From NCBI GenBank assembly GCA_029706075.1, contig JAINUG010000085.1, positions 3,249,392 to 3,313,391 of the forward strand: a stretch of 64,000 nucleotides of DNA. Direction: 5' to 3'. The notes below the pieces were generated by a model that saw only the letters and a list, made by a program, of their open reading frames with translations, was not told the origin of the DNA and did no database searches. Within the stretch, counting starts at the first letter, position 1. Every line of letters starts with the position of its first letter. The stretch comes from Aldrovandia affinis. Taxonomy: Eukaryota; Chordata; Actinopteri; Notacanthiformes; Halosauridae. A program made the position numbers and the translations under genes. This document shows, piece by piece, positions 36,965-49,500 of this stretch.

Positions 36965-38432
36965 TATAAAGACAGATTAGTAATGCTGCCTTATTTGCAG
37001 TCACTATTGCAGACTTCATGCTAATTGTTTGGGAAGTGGTAGAATCTTGTGTATACAAGGGTAGCAGGGTAAACATTTTTCCTAACTTACAAAAGTCCAA
37101 AAGTCAGAAAGGAATGAATCAACCGTGGATATCATTTAAATTATGTTCAGCTGCCGAAGGCAAGAAAATGTCCTCTCCTTATGTACTCATCAGATCTCAC
37201 CAGGAAAAGGGGTGGTTGGATATGAAATACTCAAGTTTCATTATTCTCTTATACACAGCAGCAACAATGAAACTGCTCTTTCAGCACTTCACGTTATCAG
37301 GTGCTTCTGTTGTTCACATTATTTTCTAAGACTAAGAAGTTATAATTTCCTCACTGTAATGAGGCTCTGGAGATGGGTTCGATACTCACTGGAATGGAAT
37401 GCCTCTCATTTAAACTCAATGGACAGGTCTGCTCATGTATATTGAATGCTTTCGAATGCCTAAAATAAGGCCAGTTGTTTGATTGAGGAGAAAATGCACA
37501 AGTACAGAATGGTTTGAGCTGTGAACACTTTGCTAACGAGAAATGAAGCTGAATCCAGCCGAGCAGCATACTCTCCTTGATGCCCAGCAGTTCGGAATTG
37601 AAGCAATTTATTAGCGGTGTGTGGATTTTGCAGCTGTACCCTGAAGATCAGGTTGTTTATGTGGGTTTCGCAGAGGAAATTGAACCCTAATAAGTTGCCT
37701 GTCAGTAGGGTAGTGGCACAGGGACCGTGTCGCAGCTGTGCCCGGTAATGGAGGGCATGGTGTTGCTGAGATTTTATTGTGGTCTTGGTTGAGTCATGCA
37801 TGGGTTGTAACTGCCCAGCATTTAAACAACAAGCATATAACACAAGACCGATGTAGATGTTCGATCAGAGAGAGAGAATGGAGTATTGTATTGACATATA
37901 TATCTTGTTATTTTAAGTCACCTTCCCAGGGTTAATTCTGGGACTATTACACCATGTGCAGCATTGAACATGAATTCTGCCTTTTTACCTCTTTACTGAT
38001 TTACTCTACAATGTGGGAAACCTGTGAATGCCACAATATTATAAAGAATAAAGTGTTGATAAGTGTTACTGCATACGTGCCTGTATACTTTTGTATACTT
38101 TCTAATTAGGAAAGGTTTGATTTCAAACAGCAAGACACAAAATGCAATGCTTGCTAGCGACAATTAAGATACAGCATTGTTTACAGAGTGCAGATGGTAT
38201 TTGGGCTTATGCAATAGACTCATTTACTTTAACATTGCATTTATAGCTGAATCTTTCAAACCTTGGGTAAATGTCACTGCTACAATGTACATTTAATAGA
38301 AAATGTAAAAATTGAGTTTGTTATTGGCGTACAAACCTGCTCTTTTATTAAATGTGCTGACCTATTTTTTTATTTAATTGCACATTTGTCTCTTAGAATT
38401 AACAGATTTGTCTTATAAACTGAAATAATATA

Positions 38433-39199
38433 CAGGTAACTGCCAAAATAAAGGAAACACTTGAGTATATGAGGGATACAATGTATATTGAAAGCAGGCT
38501 CTACCTGATTTCATTAAGTAATTAACATCCCATCATGCTTAAGGTTATGTATAAAAATGTTGAGCAGGCCCAGTTGCCCATTATTTCTAGAAGAAGAGGT
38601 CTCAGTGACTTTGAAAGAGAGGTCATTGTTGGGGCACAGTCGGCAGAAGCTCCTGTGATCAAGTCTGCTCAATCGGCTGATGTTTCACAAGGAACAGTGG
38701 CTATGGTGATGTTGACATGGAAGTCTGAAAGAAAACATTGTCAACTAGGGGCAACTGTGGTCAAAAGCGCATACTTCTCGACCATGATGTCAGTCCATTA
38801 AGAACAGTCTGTTAACAATTTCACAGAGGGGGATACTATGGTAGGGCTGCAGTGCATAAACCCCGTTGTACACCTTAAAATGCACGTTTGTGAGTAAAGT
38901 GGTACAAAGAACACAGGTAGGGGTTCAGTAGAAAGCAGTGGAAAAAAGTCATATGGTCAGATGAGTCATCCTTCACCCTGTTCTCAATATGTGGAAGAGT
39001 GCATGTGTGGCACACACCAAAAGAAACCTACAGGCCCATGTGCTTGTTTCCCATGGTGGAGAGTTCTGGCTGCTTTGTTATGATGTGGGGTGCATTTTCC
39101 TGAAATGATTTAGGTCCATTCAACCCCTTAGAGGGCATGGTAAACAACACCCTATTAAAACACTTTGTGTTGGTGTTTCCTTTATTTTGGCATCTCATC
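38433..39199 (+). mobile_element. Tc1-like transposon, internally deleted
   Basis: The left end CAGGTAACTGCCAAAATAAA is preceded by TA. The right end, reading TTGGTGTTTCCTTTATTTTG, is its complement, and the last bases have decayed (CATCTC in place of CAGTTACC). The 767-bp interior carries broken pieces of a transposase, including an N-terminal fragment with RRGLSDFEREVIVGAQS and a stop-riddled middle. The catalytic triad region is missing. It belongs to the same family as the remnants at 237 and 9313. Confidence 0.8.
38535..38801 (+). pseudogene. Transposase N-terminal fragment
   Basis: An 88-codon frame inside the deleted Tc1 copy. The first 60 residues resemble the DNA-binding N-terminus of Tc1-family transposases (GLSDFEREVIVGAQSAEAPV, then SADVSQGTVAMVM). 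It ends at a premature stop and lacks the catalytic domain. Confidence 0.6.
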
Positions 39200-40874
39200 T
39201 ATGTCTTACCTAATGATGCTCAGCAGCTACTGCAGATTAGTCAATACATTAGTACTATGATTTATTAACTCTTGTAGTAGGCACACAAATGAACAAAAAT
39301 AAGTTAAAGACTATCCTGAACTTTTTTTATTAGCATAAGTACACCTCTAGCTATTCCTTTCTTCCTTATCCTCAAGGACATACAGTAAATGCGTCTCTAG
39401 AGATGTTAAATTTTGATCAATCAGCATATATTTAATAGCTTGATCAACCCTAATTAATAGCTCTGTTAGAACAAAAACCAGCATGCATTGGCTCCAGGAC
39501 CAGGATTAAGAAACACTCATTCAAATCTTATGAATTCATAATGAAATGCAAATTGGCAAAGATTAGGTTGTTTTCAGGGGCTTGCTGCGTAATGTCCAAA
39601 TGTTAAAAAAAAATTATCATCAACCCACAATATATGTTTGACATAAATCATTAGCTACATAACACAACGTTTTGAGATAGTGTATCAGCAAATTCTTGTT
39701 TTGAAGAAAAACATGTCATCACCACCCTTCACGCCAGGAAAGAGAATCGGATTTGAATGGATGTTCTACTTTTGCCTTCTCTGCGGCAAATTTGGAAAGC
39801 CCAAGTGCAATGCGGGTCTTGTGGCATGTTTTTGTAGTTGTGCTGAGCATATTAAGCCATTTACAGTACATTGCAATAACAACATCAATATTTTGTAAAA
39901 TCTTACACAAGACTACTTTTCCCAGACCACAAGGCGAGGTTTTAGACTGGCTGCAGGCATGAAAGAAAGAAATGCATTGTGTAGTTTCAAAAAGCTGAAC
40001 AGGAAGAGTAATGTCTTTTGTTTGTTTGTTTTAGCTTGAATAACTCTAATATCTGAAAAATATGTATAAATCATTGCATTCATATTACAATAATAATATT
40101 ATTGCGTCTGCTAAATGCTTAGAATGTAAAATGTAATCTAAAAAATTGTTTAATCTTTAATTAATTAATCCTTTAATCTTTCTAGGTTTGCTTGTGAATT
40201 TGACTTGAATATATAGGTAGATGTAGTTAGTAGTGCAGAACATCCCCTACTTTGGAGCTTGTGTCATATAAGTTGCATTTTACATGGAAATTGGTTTCTG
40301 TCCATTTTGTTAATATTGCCCCATTTCAGAATACATGATATTCAGACCGACAAATCCTCCCAGTAGGCCCGAAAAATCTGATACTGCAGTATGTTAAAAG
40401 TATACGTTTGACATGAGGATTTTGACAAACAAATGTGTCAGATTTTGCCACAAATTACAAAATTCCTACCGTATGATTTGAATGATATGAAACAATGTAT
40501 CATGTAAATGCAGCAGAGAAGCCAGTTCCTAATCTTCCATTTGGAAAACATTGCTTCTTGTAAAGCTCCCTTCTGTGGTGAAAGCTTCATGTCCTTATAC
40601 TTAACTGGCCTTATGCATTCTCGGCTTCTGCTGTTTTGTTGTCGTATGACAAAAATGATGGTCTTCAAATTGAAGTTAGTTGTTTCTTATCCAGGTCTTA
40701 CTGAGTTGCAGTGTTACTATATTTCAACAAGAGTTTTTTGGTCTTCCAGACTGCAGATATATTTTTGATGTGACTACCACACAAAAAAACGTTTCATTGC
40801 TGTATTGATCAAACAAAGTCCTTTTTATAATATATATATATAAGTAATTTATTTCAGATTGTTTTCCAAATGTG

Positions 40875-41168
40875 TTGGGCAATTGTACCCTCTTCTAGTT
40901 CAACTATCTGCCCCTTCACTTACTACCAGTTTTCCGTCACAACTCTGGGACCGGCAGTGACAAAGGCGAACTGAAACGCCTCCTACGAGACGGACCTTAC
41001 CAGGCCATCGACAGTAACTCAGACACACACAGAGCCACTTGCATGTGCCAAAGTCATGCTGGCTTCCCTCCCCCTGGACGTGGACAGCCAATTGCCCCCC
41101 GAACCCAGGCTGCAGTGGGCAACCTGCACGTAGAACAAGTGCCTTTACCAGTTGCACCACTCGGGGGC
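40875..41168 (-). repeat. tRNA-derived SINE, minus orientation
   Basis: The minus-strand head CCCGAGTGGTGCAACTGGTA (A box) is followed by GCCCACTGCAGCCTGGGTTC (B box). It has the same body as 5315-5670, including CTCTGGGACCGGCAGTGACA, and ends in a tail near 40880 (GGGCAATTGTACCC complement). Confidence 0.65.
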
Positions 41169-42216
41169 CCCTCTAAACAACGGGCTTCAGCATGTAAAAA
41201 AGGTCACAGAGTCATTACTTCATTCCACTTTTATCACACTTTTTTCGTATTTATATAACAGTTTATACATGCATGCGTAGTGGAAATAACATTTAATATT
41301 GTCAGTGAGAATAGTCATTTAAATAATGTAGAGATTGTGACATCATTTGATTGCTTAATTTTGCGCCATCATCAGCAACTGAGCTGGAACTACAGTGAGC
41401 TACAGGGAGGTGTCCCTTAAAGCTCTGTCCATAAACAACACTAAAAACAATGAAATCATTTTCTCCGTTAAAAGTTTGAAAACTCTCGCCTAAAATGTGT
41501 TAGGCCTTGCAGTCTGGACGCCTAGCTCAGTCTGAGGGATAAACAGGGAGACAGAGAGAGAGAGAGCGGGAGAGAGGCGACGAGGGAGAGTTAAGTCTCT
41601 GTCAGAGCTGGCAAGCTGTAATTGGGCGTCCGCGTGGATTTGCTAAGTCAATAACAATGCGCGAAAGGTTTGTCAGTGGAAAAAGCCAGAGTTATATATA
41701 GCTCAGCAGCACCTCAGCGATGGGCTTTCCCAGTGAAAATAAGACGGGCAATTGCCAGGGAGCCAGCGGGAGAGACGCTGGAGGGCCTGGCGTCCTGATA
41801 ACTGTGTCTGCAGCAATTTTCCTTTTGTTTTGTCTTGTCTTTTCCGCCAGTCATTTGTCAGAGACAAGAGGCAAAAAAACTCACTCGATTCCTTGCGGCA
41901 CAGATAAATAATAGGGACACAGAGTGGATATTTTAGACGCAGCCATTGGTTAGAAATCCAGAGCAAAGGCGTTCTTCCGCTTGTGTATGGAGTCAGAAAA
42001 ATTGGAATATTCTCATAAATAGCAGGCAAGCATGCCTTTGATGATCGGCTCCCCTGTATACTCAATACTGTGATTGAGGAAATAGCCTTCTTAACTGGCC
42101 AAAAATATACTTGTTTAGCTTATAATGCCTTAAACTAGACATGTGGCGTATGAATTCATGTGGCGCCTTATTACATTACTGTCGTTTTATTTTTCTCTGC
42201 CCCAGAGAGGTGTATA

Positions 42217-42587
42217 CTTGTTTGCAGGGATGGGCAGTATTTCAAATACATATATTTGAAGTATGTATCTGATATATGTATTTCAAATGTAATAAGTTTC
42301 TCATCTTTTTTGATGGTTTATGCAAGCAACCTACACCTCCACCATTTGATTTGTTTTTAAAATAAATGTATGGGCAATGTAAATATATCTTGTTACAAAA
42401 TACCTTCCAAATGAATGTATCTGTAAACTACAATCACAATGGTGGAGGCATAAGTTGCCTTGCAGGTGGCATGGTGGTAAAAACCACACAAAAAACAGCT
42501 GAGAAACTTGTATTACCTATGAAATACATAAATTGAAATACATGTTTCAAATACATGTAGTTGAAATACTGCCCATCCCTGCTTGTT

Positions 42588-42589
<2 letters not shown>
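42217..42589. mobile_element. hAT-type MITE with perfect 8-bp target duplication
   Basis: The element runs 42225-42581 (357 bp). It starts CAGGGATGGGCAGTATTTCA and ends with the complement (TTGAAATACTGCCCATCCCTG). The inverted repeats extend imperfectly for about 85 bp. CTTGTTTG occurs directly outside both ends (42217-42224 and 42582-42589). An 8-bp duplication and CAGGG ends are hallmarks of hAT transposons. It has no coding capacity, so it is nonautonomous. Confidence 0.88.

Positions 42590-42626
<37 letters not shown>
42590..42626. repeat. (GT)n microsatellite
   Basis: About 18 GT units beginning directly after the target duplication of the hAT MITE. Confidence 0.95.
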
Positions 42627-42628
<2 letters not shown>

Positions 42629-42746
42629 CTTGAGTGTTTTGATAAAGGTAAGCACAAAATGGTACTTCATCCATCAAGCTCACGTGTAACTCCTAATCCT
42701 AAACATTTTACACCACAATCTTAATGTTAATAATAATATAATATAT

Positions 42747-42875
42747 GCCATGACGCTTTTATCCAAAGTGACTTACAGTAGTGAATGCATACATCTTTCA
42801 GTATATGTGGTCCCAGTGGGAATTGAACCCACAACCTAAGCGTTGCCAACACTGTGCTCTACCTACTGAGCCACA
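42747..42875 (-). repeat. tRNA-derived SINE, minus orientation
   Basis: This is the complement of the 17525 family: tail GACGCTTTTATCCAAAGTGA, B-box complement GGGAATTGAACCC (about 42818), and head ending CTACTGAGCCACAT. It is close in sequence to the 34711 copy. Confidence 0.8.
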
Positions 42876-45343
42876 TAAACATAAAACAGAACTGTGCACC
42901 CGTCAGCTTCGGTATCAAATATTCATTTGACTCACCAAATGCTTTGGCCACTTGCCATACAGCTCTCAATCTATTATTGAAGGCCCAGGAAGAGGCTGAG
43001 AAGGGGCTGACATGGTACATCCCGTACGCTCATCGAACAGAGCCATTGTTATCTCAGGTGCCTTGCCTTTGATTGAGCCACCCTTAATGATGAAAAAAAA
43101 AGGTGTGTCCTGCAAGGCTTGCCCAAGGCTTCCCATGGCATTGCAAAACTGTTACAGTCCTACCCGACCATGCCATTCTGTTCCCTCCTAATGCGATTAA
43201 GTGCTGTTGCTGTCTTGGCCAAAACAACTGTGAGCATAAAACATAGCGCAGTCACGAACTGTGATGGAGAACAGCATCAGAACATAAAGGCAATTAGACG
43301 CCAAAAAACAGAAGCGCCGAGTTCCGCTTTAGCAGAGCCCATCTCTGTTTTTGTTATTGCCAATCGAGCTGTCCCGCGCGGAGACAGCAGCATCTGCTCA
43401 GGAAGGCTGTCAGCCACTCAGGCCCACGCCGGGGCCACCTAGGACCCCCCGCTGGCTGGGCTGCCTCCTGCTCACAGCTGGGACCGACACCACTGAACCG
43501 CCGGCCCGCAACAAGAGGGATAAAGGCCAGAGGACAAAAAGCCTTGTCTGTTGAGCTGCGTTTCACAAAGCGATCTCGGCATTGCTTTCTTGCATAAGCC
43601 GAGATGGAAATTTCAACCTCTTGTAGGACTGTGCCTTCATTACTGTATGCCTCCTTTGACTGGGACAGAAGATAATTCATCCTCTTCCCTCATCATCCCT
43701 TCAGTTGAATCAAGGTGTTCTAGGCTGGCAGTGGAGGTGGCATTGCGGATGGGGATTGTTTTCCTTAACAAGCATGTCAATATACCATGCTGCAAATGAG
43801 GATCGCTCATGAGCAGCTGATTCCTAGTTAATTGTGTCCAGTTTAGTATCGTTACCTTTATAACAAGTTTACATTTCAGTCTTAAATCTATTTAGAAATG
43901 CGTAAAGTATATTTAAGTATATCTGTCAATCTGTCATTTAAGTTCATTTCATGTAAAGCGCACAAAGGCAATGCTAATAAGCTATGGAGTAATGCAACGG
44001 AGTAAACAGGGAGGCGGCTGCAGATGGACATTCCTTAATCGTTCAACATTCCACATTTACAGGAGTGGTTAACCGACTGAATTTTAAATGTTCATCTTTG
44101 TACTTAATCAAGTATTAAAATGGTCCCAGAGTATAACAGGGATACGTAACAAGCCCGCCTGTATGAAACCCAGGGAGATGCGGGCGGACACAAGAGTGCT
44201 GTAAAATAATATAGCACCCACGCTCAGCCCAGGCATTTCACTCGCTCCACTCCACACTCAAGTGAAATTGGTATCACCGCTCTCCCACTCTGATCCACCC
44301 ATTCCCTGCCTGCAGCCTCTGGTCTCCTTTGTCTTCTGCCCTCATTGGCAGTTTATGATGTCCTCATTTACTTACCACAAGGTGACTGAATGCCTGCCTC
44401 GGTGCGCCAGTGCACCAAATGACCATGCCAAGCGGATAGTGGCTAAAGCCTCTTTCAATTGTCCTGATTTGTATTGATACCCATATCTCCTTCAGGAACA
44501 ATTTAATTGGATTGCTCCAATGGTATTGGAAAATAGTATAGAGGCTGGAAGCAGAGCCCTGTAGCTGGAATAAAAATTGCATGGCTTGTGTGAAAAGGCA
44601 GGAAATCAAACAAAACGGAAGCGAAAAAGCCCCAACCCTCCTGATGAACATAAGACGGTTTAGTTTCTCTGTTTATTCACAATTTCTCTCAGGCGGTCTT
44701 GTGGGGAAGTGAGTGTACCTAAAAAAGAAATCGAATGTATTAGATTTTTGCTCCTCCCAATTAAATCTGTATTTAAATCTGTAAGTCTGTGTCTCAGAAA
44801 AGCTGCCATGTTGAAGATGTTTTTGATTTCCTATTTTATATTACTTGTCGTAACACAGCTTTTTGTCCTTGGATGCAATCCTGTGTTATTTTAGATATCA
44901 TGTGTTCAGGCTCTGTGACTGAACATTTGCAACTTGGATCTGTTTTTGGATTATCTTTTATTTTTGCCATGTTTTTGTGCGTTTAGTTAGCTAGCTAAAG
45001 CTTGTGTAATACAGTATGGGGCATGTAAAAAACAAAGGTTGTCTGTTTATCTAGCAAGCTAGCAAAGCAGAAACTGTTTGAATTCAGTCCTCCCACTTTG
45101 TGTGAGTTAACGCATCAATGATAATCAATCCATTAATTAAGGTCGCATCACAATGCAGTCCTGTGGACCTAATACTTGAAGCAGCCCAGTGCTATACTCC
45201 AAATTGGAATGCTCAGCTAGAGTAGAAAGAGCCTTCTGTAAAATGTGTGAAGGCACATGCTAAGATACTATTTTAGCCTTTTGAACCTCACAATAATAAA
45301 ATGAAACGCTCTGAGGAATATTAAATGTACTGTACAAAATATA

Positions 45344-45545
45344 TATTAGATCAGGATTCGGTAATTGAGATCTACTGGGCGTGCAGGCTTTTGTCTCAGC
45401 CCAGCACTAACACACCTGATTCAAATATTAATTGTCATGACGAGCAGTTGATGAATGAAATCAGGTGTGTTAGTGAAGGGCTGGAACAAAAGCCTGCACG
45501 CCCAGTAGATCTGAAGGACTGAACCTGGGTGCCCCTGTATGAGAT
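45344..45545. mobile_element. Foldback hAT-type MITE
   Basis: The element runs 45352-45537 (186 bp). Long inverted arms (left core AGATCTACTGGGCGTGCAGG, right core its complement) extend through AACACACCTGATT to a short loop. Both strands read almost the same peptide (IYWACRLL). The 8 bases outside are TATTAGAT at the left and TATGAGAT at the right, 7 of 8 identical, consistent with a hAT target duplication. The right end is CAGGGGCACC in complement; the left end has lost about 10 bp of the terminus. Confidence 0.8.
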
Positions 45546-46227
45546 CATTTATTAGATATGCAGATGAGAACAGGCTATTCAGCCCAATGTAGCCTCTGCC
45601 CACTGAGTAAGAGAGCCTATGGCGATAAGACAGCCACCATGGCTGGTGGAGTGGAGGTTTTGTGGCTGTCGCAGCCTACCTGTTTCTTCTCTTCTGTCTC
45701 TCTATGTCTGTCTGTGATCCTGCAAGAAAGATAACTGAAAATGTATGGGCAGATAACGGCAAAACCTGGTGAAAGGACTGCGTTTGGGACTGAGATGAAA
45801 TGATTCGATTTAAGGGCAGCTATGGCAACGATTAAGGGTGGTAGAGGTATGCACTCAGTAAAGCACTACTCCACTCCAGTACATTCTGAAATTGCCTCAG
45901 GAAATAGTCATTTCCACAACATTAAACACAGCAGATTTAATGCAATTCAGTTGAAGGAAACTCCAGACAATGCATTTGAATTCCTCAGAGGAATTATTAG
46001 TGACAATGAGAAGCATTTATTGAACTGAATACGTTCATTGGCTCAGAGTACAATGACAGGAATCACACATTGCCGGGTTGGTGACACCTGTGGATGGATT
46101 AGATATGGGTCGTGGCACAGGAGGGACAAAGAAACAGGGTTGGAGATAGGGAGGAGTAGGGATGCTGAATACAGCTGGTATGGAAGAGAACAGATGCATG
46201 TATATGGGATTTAAATATGGAAATTCT

Positions 46228-46255
46228 TATTATATTATTATTATTATTATTATTA

Positions 46256-46300
<45 letters not shown>
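46228..46300. repeat. Self-complementary (TTA)n-(TAA)n array
   Basis: About nine TTA units turn directly into about fifteen TAA units, so the two halves can pair as a hairpin. It lies in prima1 intron 3. Confidence 0.9.
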
Positions 46301-46574
46301 GGTAACACACTAGAGGCATTCTACTGACAAAATGGAAAATTTCAAATATTCTTTTGAAAAAAAGGCAAACCCTGCTCATAAACATTGGCCCGTTTTCCAT
46401 CCATTGACTGTAATAATTATTAATTGGTGGTGGTGGGGACTGTATGTAGTGTCTCTACATTATACCCCTGTCAACCATATTGCCTTCCCATTGTCCCCTC
46501 AAAACGCAGGACCAGGCTTTACTGTAACTGATCAGCTCCTGTGCCATCATTGCCTATCAGCCAATGACATACAT

Positions 46575-46945
46575 ACAGTAAAACCTCGAACGCATCAGGA
46601 GTGGAGGTCATTCCAAACTCTGAAAAGTTTGTAAAACTGTCAAAATACACCTATTCAAAATATTTTGAATCCTTTATGATTGGAATTGTTATTTACATTA
46701 CTGCTATTTTTTTACATAGGCTACTCTCATTTTGTTGCTATAAACTTTAGTTTAAATGAACCAATAATCAATCCAGCTGTAATCAGGATCTAACATTCAC
46801 ATCTTTTTTCTACGAATAGTACTTTTCAGTGACCCTTTATCTTTTGCTTCTTTTGCGAACTGTTTGACTCTTTATATCAAGCACATTCCCAAACTGTATT
46901 TTTTAGCAACAGTGCTAACACAAGCCCCTTTGTCTAATGTTGATA
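46575..46945 (+). repeat. Dispersed repeat, copy B
   Basis: Shorter relative of 7555-8345, sharing the start (CGAACGCATCAGGAGTGGAG) and the end block (TTAGCAACAGTGCTAACACA, then GTCTAATGTTGATAG). The family is unidentified. Confidence 0.4.
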
Positions 46946-47611
46946 GGATCTTGTTCTATGTCACCGGTGCTGACTGCTGCTTCAGCTCTGCTTTGGGTCC
47001 AAAGGCTCTCATTGAACACCTCTCAGAGCAGGATGGCACTTTACCTCAGCTTCAACTGCGTAGTCACATGGCAGCGATGAGAGATGATCCCCCTCACTTA
47101 GCACCAGAGGAGCCTTGAAAAGTTTGAGCGAGGACACCGGGCTGGGATTTTAAGTGTAATTAAGTTGTCAGGTGCGATTAAGTGATATTTGGCAGAATAC
47201 TTCTGAGTGCCTTCCATACCCATTACTGTGAGCTAGATGAGTAGCGACCGCCACATCGTAAATAACGGATGGCATTTAAACATTTACAAGGATGGTGAGG
47301 AGGGGAGAGAGAGAAATAAGAAAAAAAGATTAGTCATGGGTCTGCGGCTGTCTGTTTTGAAGAATTGAGATCATATTTTTGGGGGGCTGCCATGCGATAC
47401 GTTTCAAGAGTGGCCTCAGCGCTGAGGATGTGATGCGACACAATCGACCAAAATAATGATGCATATCGTCTCACTCCATAGTGCTCCACCCGCTCCACTG
47501 TTCCGCCCGTGTTCAAGCATAAAAATTAAGAAGGGTGGCCGTTTGTGTTAGGGTGGTGGTTCAAATCCAGCTTAAATTTGAGGAAGATTATAAGTATATT
47601 GAGGGCCATAC

Positions 47612-47613
47612 TG

Positions 47614-47709
<96 letters not shown>

Positions 47710-47777
47710 CCTCTCACGATCTCTGTCTCACGATCTCTCTCTCTCTCTCTCTCTCTTTTTCTCTTCTTCTTCTCTTC
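47612..47777. repeat. (CT)n array
   Basis: About 165 bp of CT repeat with CACGAT interruptions near 47715-47735. It generates spurious serine/leucine and arginine/glutamate frames. It lies in prima1 intron 3. Confidence 0.95.
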
Positions 47778-49134
47778 CCTGGGGAAATCAGAGGAGACCG
47801 GATGCTGCCCAAGTGTAAATCACGCCTGCGGACAGTTTTATTAGCCGGCCCTCCAGCCCCAGGCTGCTCCAACTGTTCCAACAGATGGCACCTCTGGAAC
47901 AGAACATTGTCTAATCCACCCTACCTGAGGGACTTATTCCTTTTATCATGACAAATGAGCATGGGTGTCTTTAACCATTTCCAGGAAGTTGCATGAGGAT
48001 TCTAAGTTGATTGTGCTCCTTTTTTTTTTTTAACTCTGTGATTTTATGTGATCATTTATAAGGAAGTAATATGCAATATGTGATCTGTTATTCTCAAGAC
48101 TTTGTTATATGTTAAATCCCCAAAACTATGTTTTCAGCAAGATTTCCCATCTTTTTTGGCTTAATTTTTTTATGTGCTACACAAACACTGCTTAAGTAGT
48201 TGCTTAAGTCCTGCCTGCTCCCAGTGAATGTATGGGCTATTCTCACTTCCCTGAGAGGGCTTGTATTTCACGCACCACTTTATTGAAATGTAGGAGTGGG
48301 AGATATTTCTCGAGTACAGTAAGAGTAGAAACTGAGTTATACAGCTATTATGCTCTATTTTACAATAAACCTTTTTGTGATGCTTGAAATACGAAATACT
48401 GTATTCGCACTGTTGAGACTTCCTCGGCTTCCAACAGTTCTCTGCAACGAACAAGATTTCTGAAACATCGGTACTATCGAGGACAACTTGTACATTTCCT
48501 GATTCACAACTGATAAGAGTGTCAGAAAATATAGGCCATCAAGCTATGCATTTCATTTTCATTAGATCTAATTGCAACACTTCTCAGGGAAGTCAGAATA
48601 GCCCATATATTCAGAGGAAGCAGACATGACTTCCTGCTCTGAACTACTTAAGCAGTGCTAGGACAGAAATCACAGTTTGGGCTGCTAGAACAGCTATAAC
48701 AGCACTGCACAAATCAAACCATGTTTTTTTGAGGTAAGGGAAAAATTCTAGAAATCTGGAAGCGTTTCCCTTTATCATTAGCATGTTTGCTACAAGAGGA
48801 CCTGCTACACTGGGCTAAAAGTACACTAGTAAATTAGGTATGTTTATCTTTTTAATGTAACAATGTTTACACTTAACTCACTGACCACTGACCGCTCAGA
48901 ATCAGCAGCAAATGCAGCATGTTTGAGATGAACAAGCACATTTCTACTATACCACTTCTGCCATCCTTTCCTACTGACAGTTTGAACGCTGTCGGCAAAT
49001 GTTTTCCCCTCCATTTAAAAGAAATGCTCCTCCCTTGCCACTCGCTGCCACCACATGCCCCGGGTGTTTGAGAAGGAGCTCACGCACTATGTTTCCTGCC
49101 TAGCTTTGATGTAAGTTTTAAACAGCAATGCTGC

Positions 49135-49500
49135 CAGGGCCTCCCTGGTGGTGTAGCGGTAAGAATGTTTGACGCTGCCCACTGCGACCAGGGTTCGATA
49201 CCACCTAGGTCACGCCTGTTCGGCTCTGGCAGGGAGTGCCACTAGGGAGGTGGCAATTGGCTGTCCCTCCCAAGGAGGGAAGCCGATACGAGCTCGCTGC
49301 ATATATGAGTGGTCCTGTGTGTTACAGTGACCGTGGCGGATGCCGGCTCGGAGGAGGCGGTACAGCACCCACTACCGGTCTCAGGACTGCGGCAGTGACC
49401 TCTCATATGAGGGTGGGGATAAGTGACATGAAAAGGAGAGGGTATAATTGGCAGTTAAAAATAGGGAGAAAATGGGGAATGAAAGTATAAACAGAAAATA
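49135..49500 (+). repeat. tRNA-derived SINE, plus orientation
   Basis: The head GGTGGTGTAGCGGTAAGAAT (A box, from 49149) is followed by the B-box GGGTTCGATACC (49192-49203). A 200-bp body with GGTGGCAATTGGCTGTCCCT comes next, then the tail TATAATTGGCAGTTAAAAAT and GGGAGAAAATGGGG. This is the fullest copy of the family also seen at 2105, 5315 and 40875. Confidence 0.75.

Noticed and set aside
47535-47951. Serine/leucine-rich frames (and RE-rich frames on the other strand)
   Set aside because: They are translations of the CT microsatellite. The similar frames at 16981-17261 come from the GA array.
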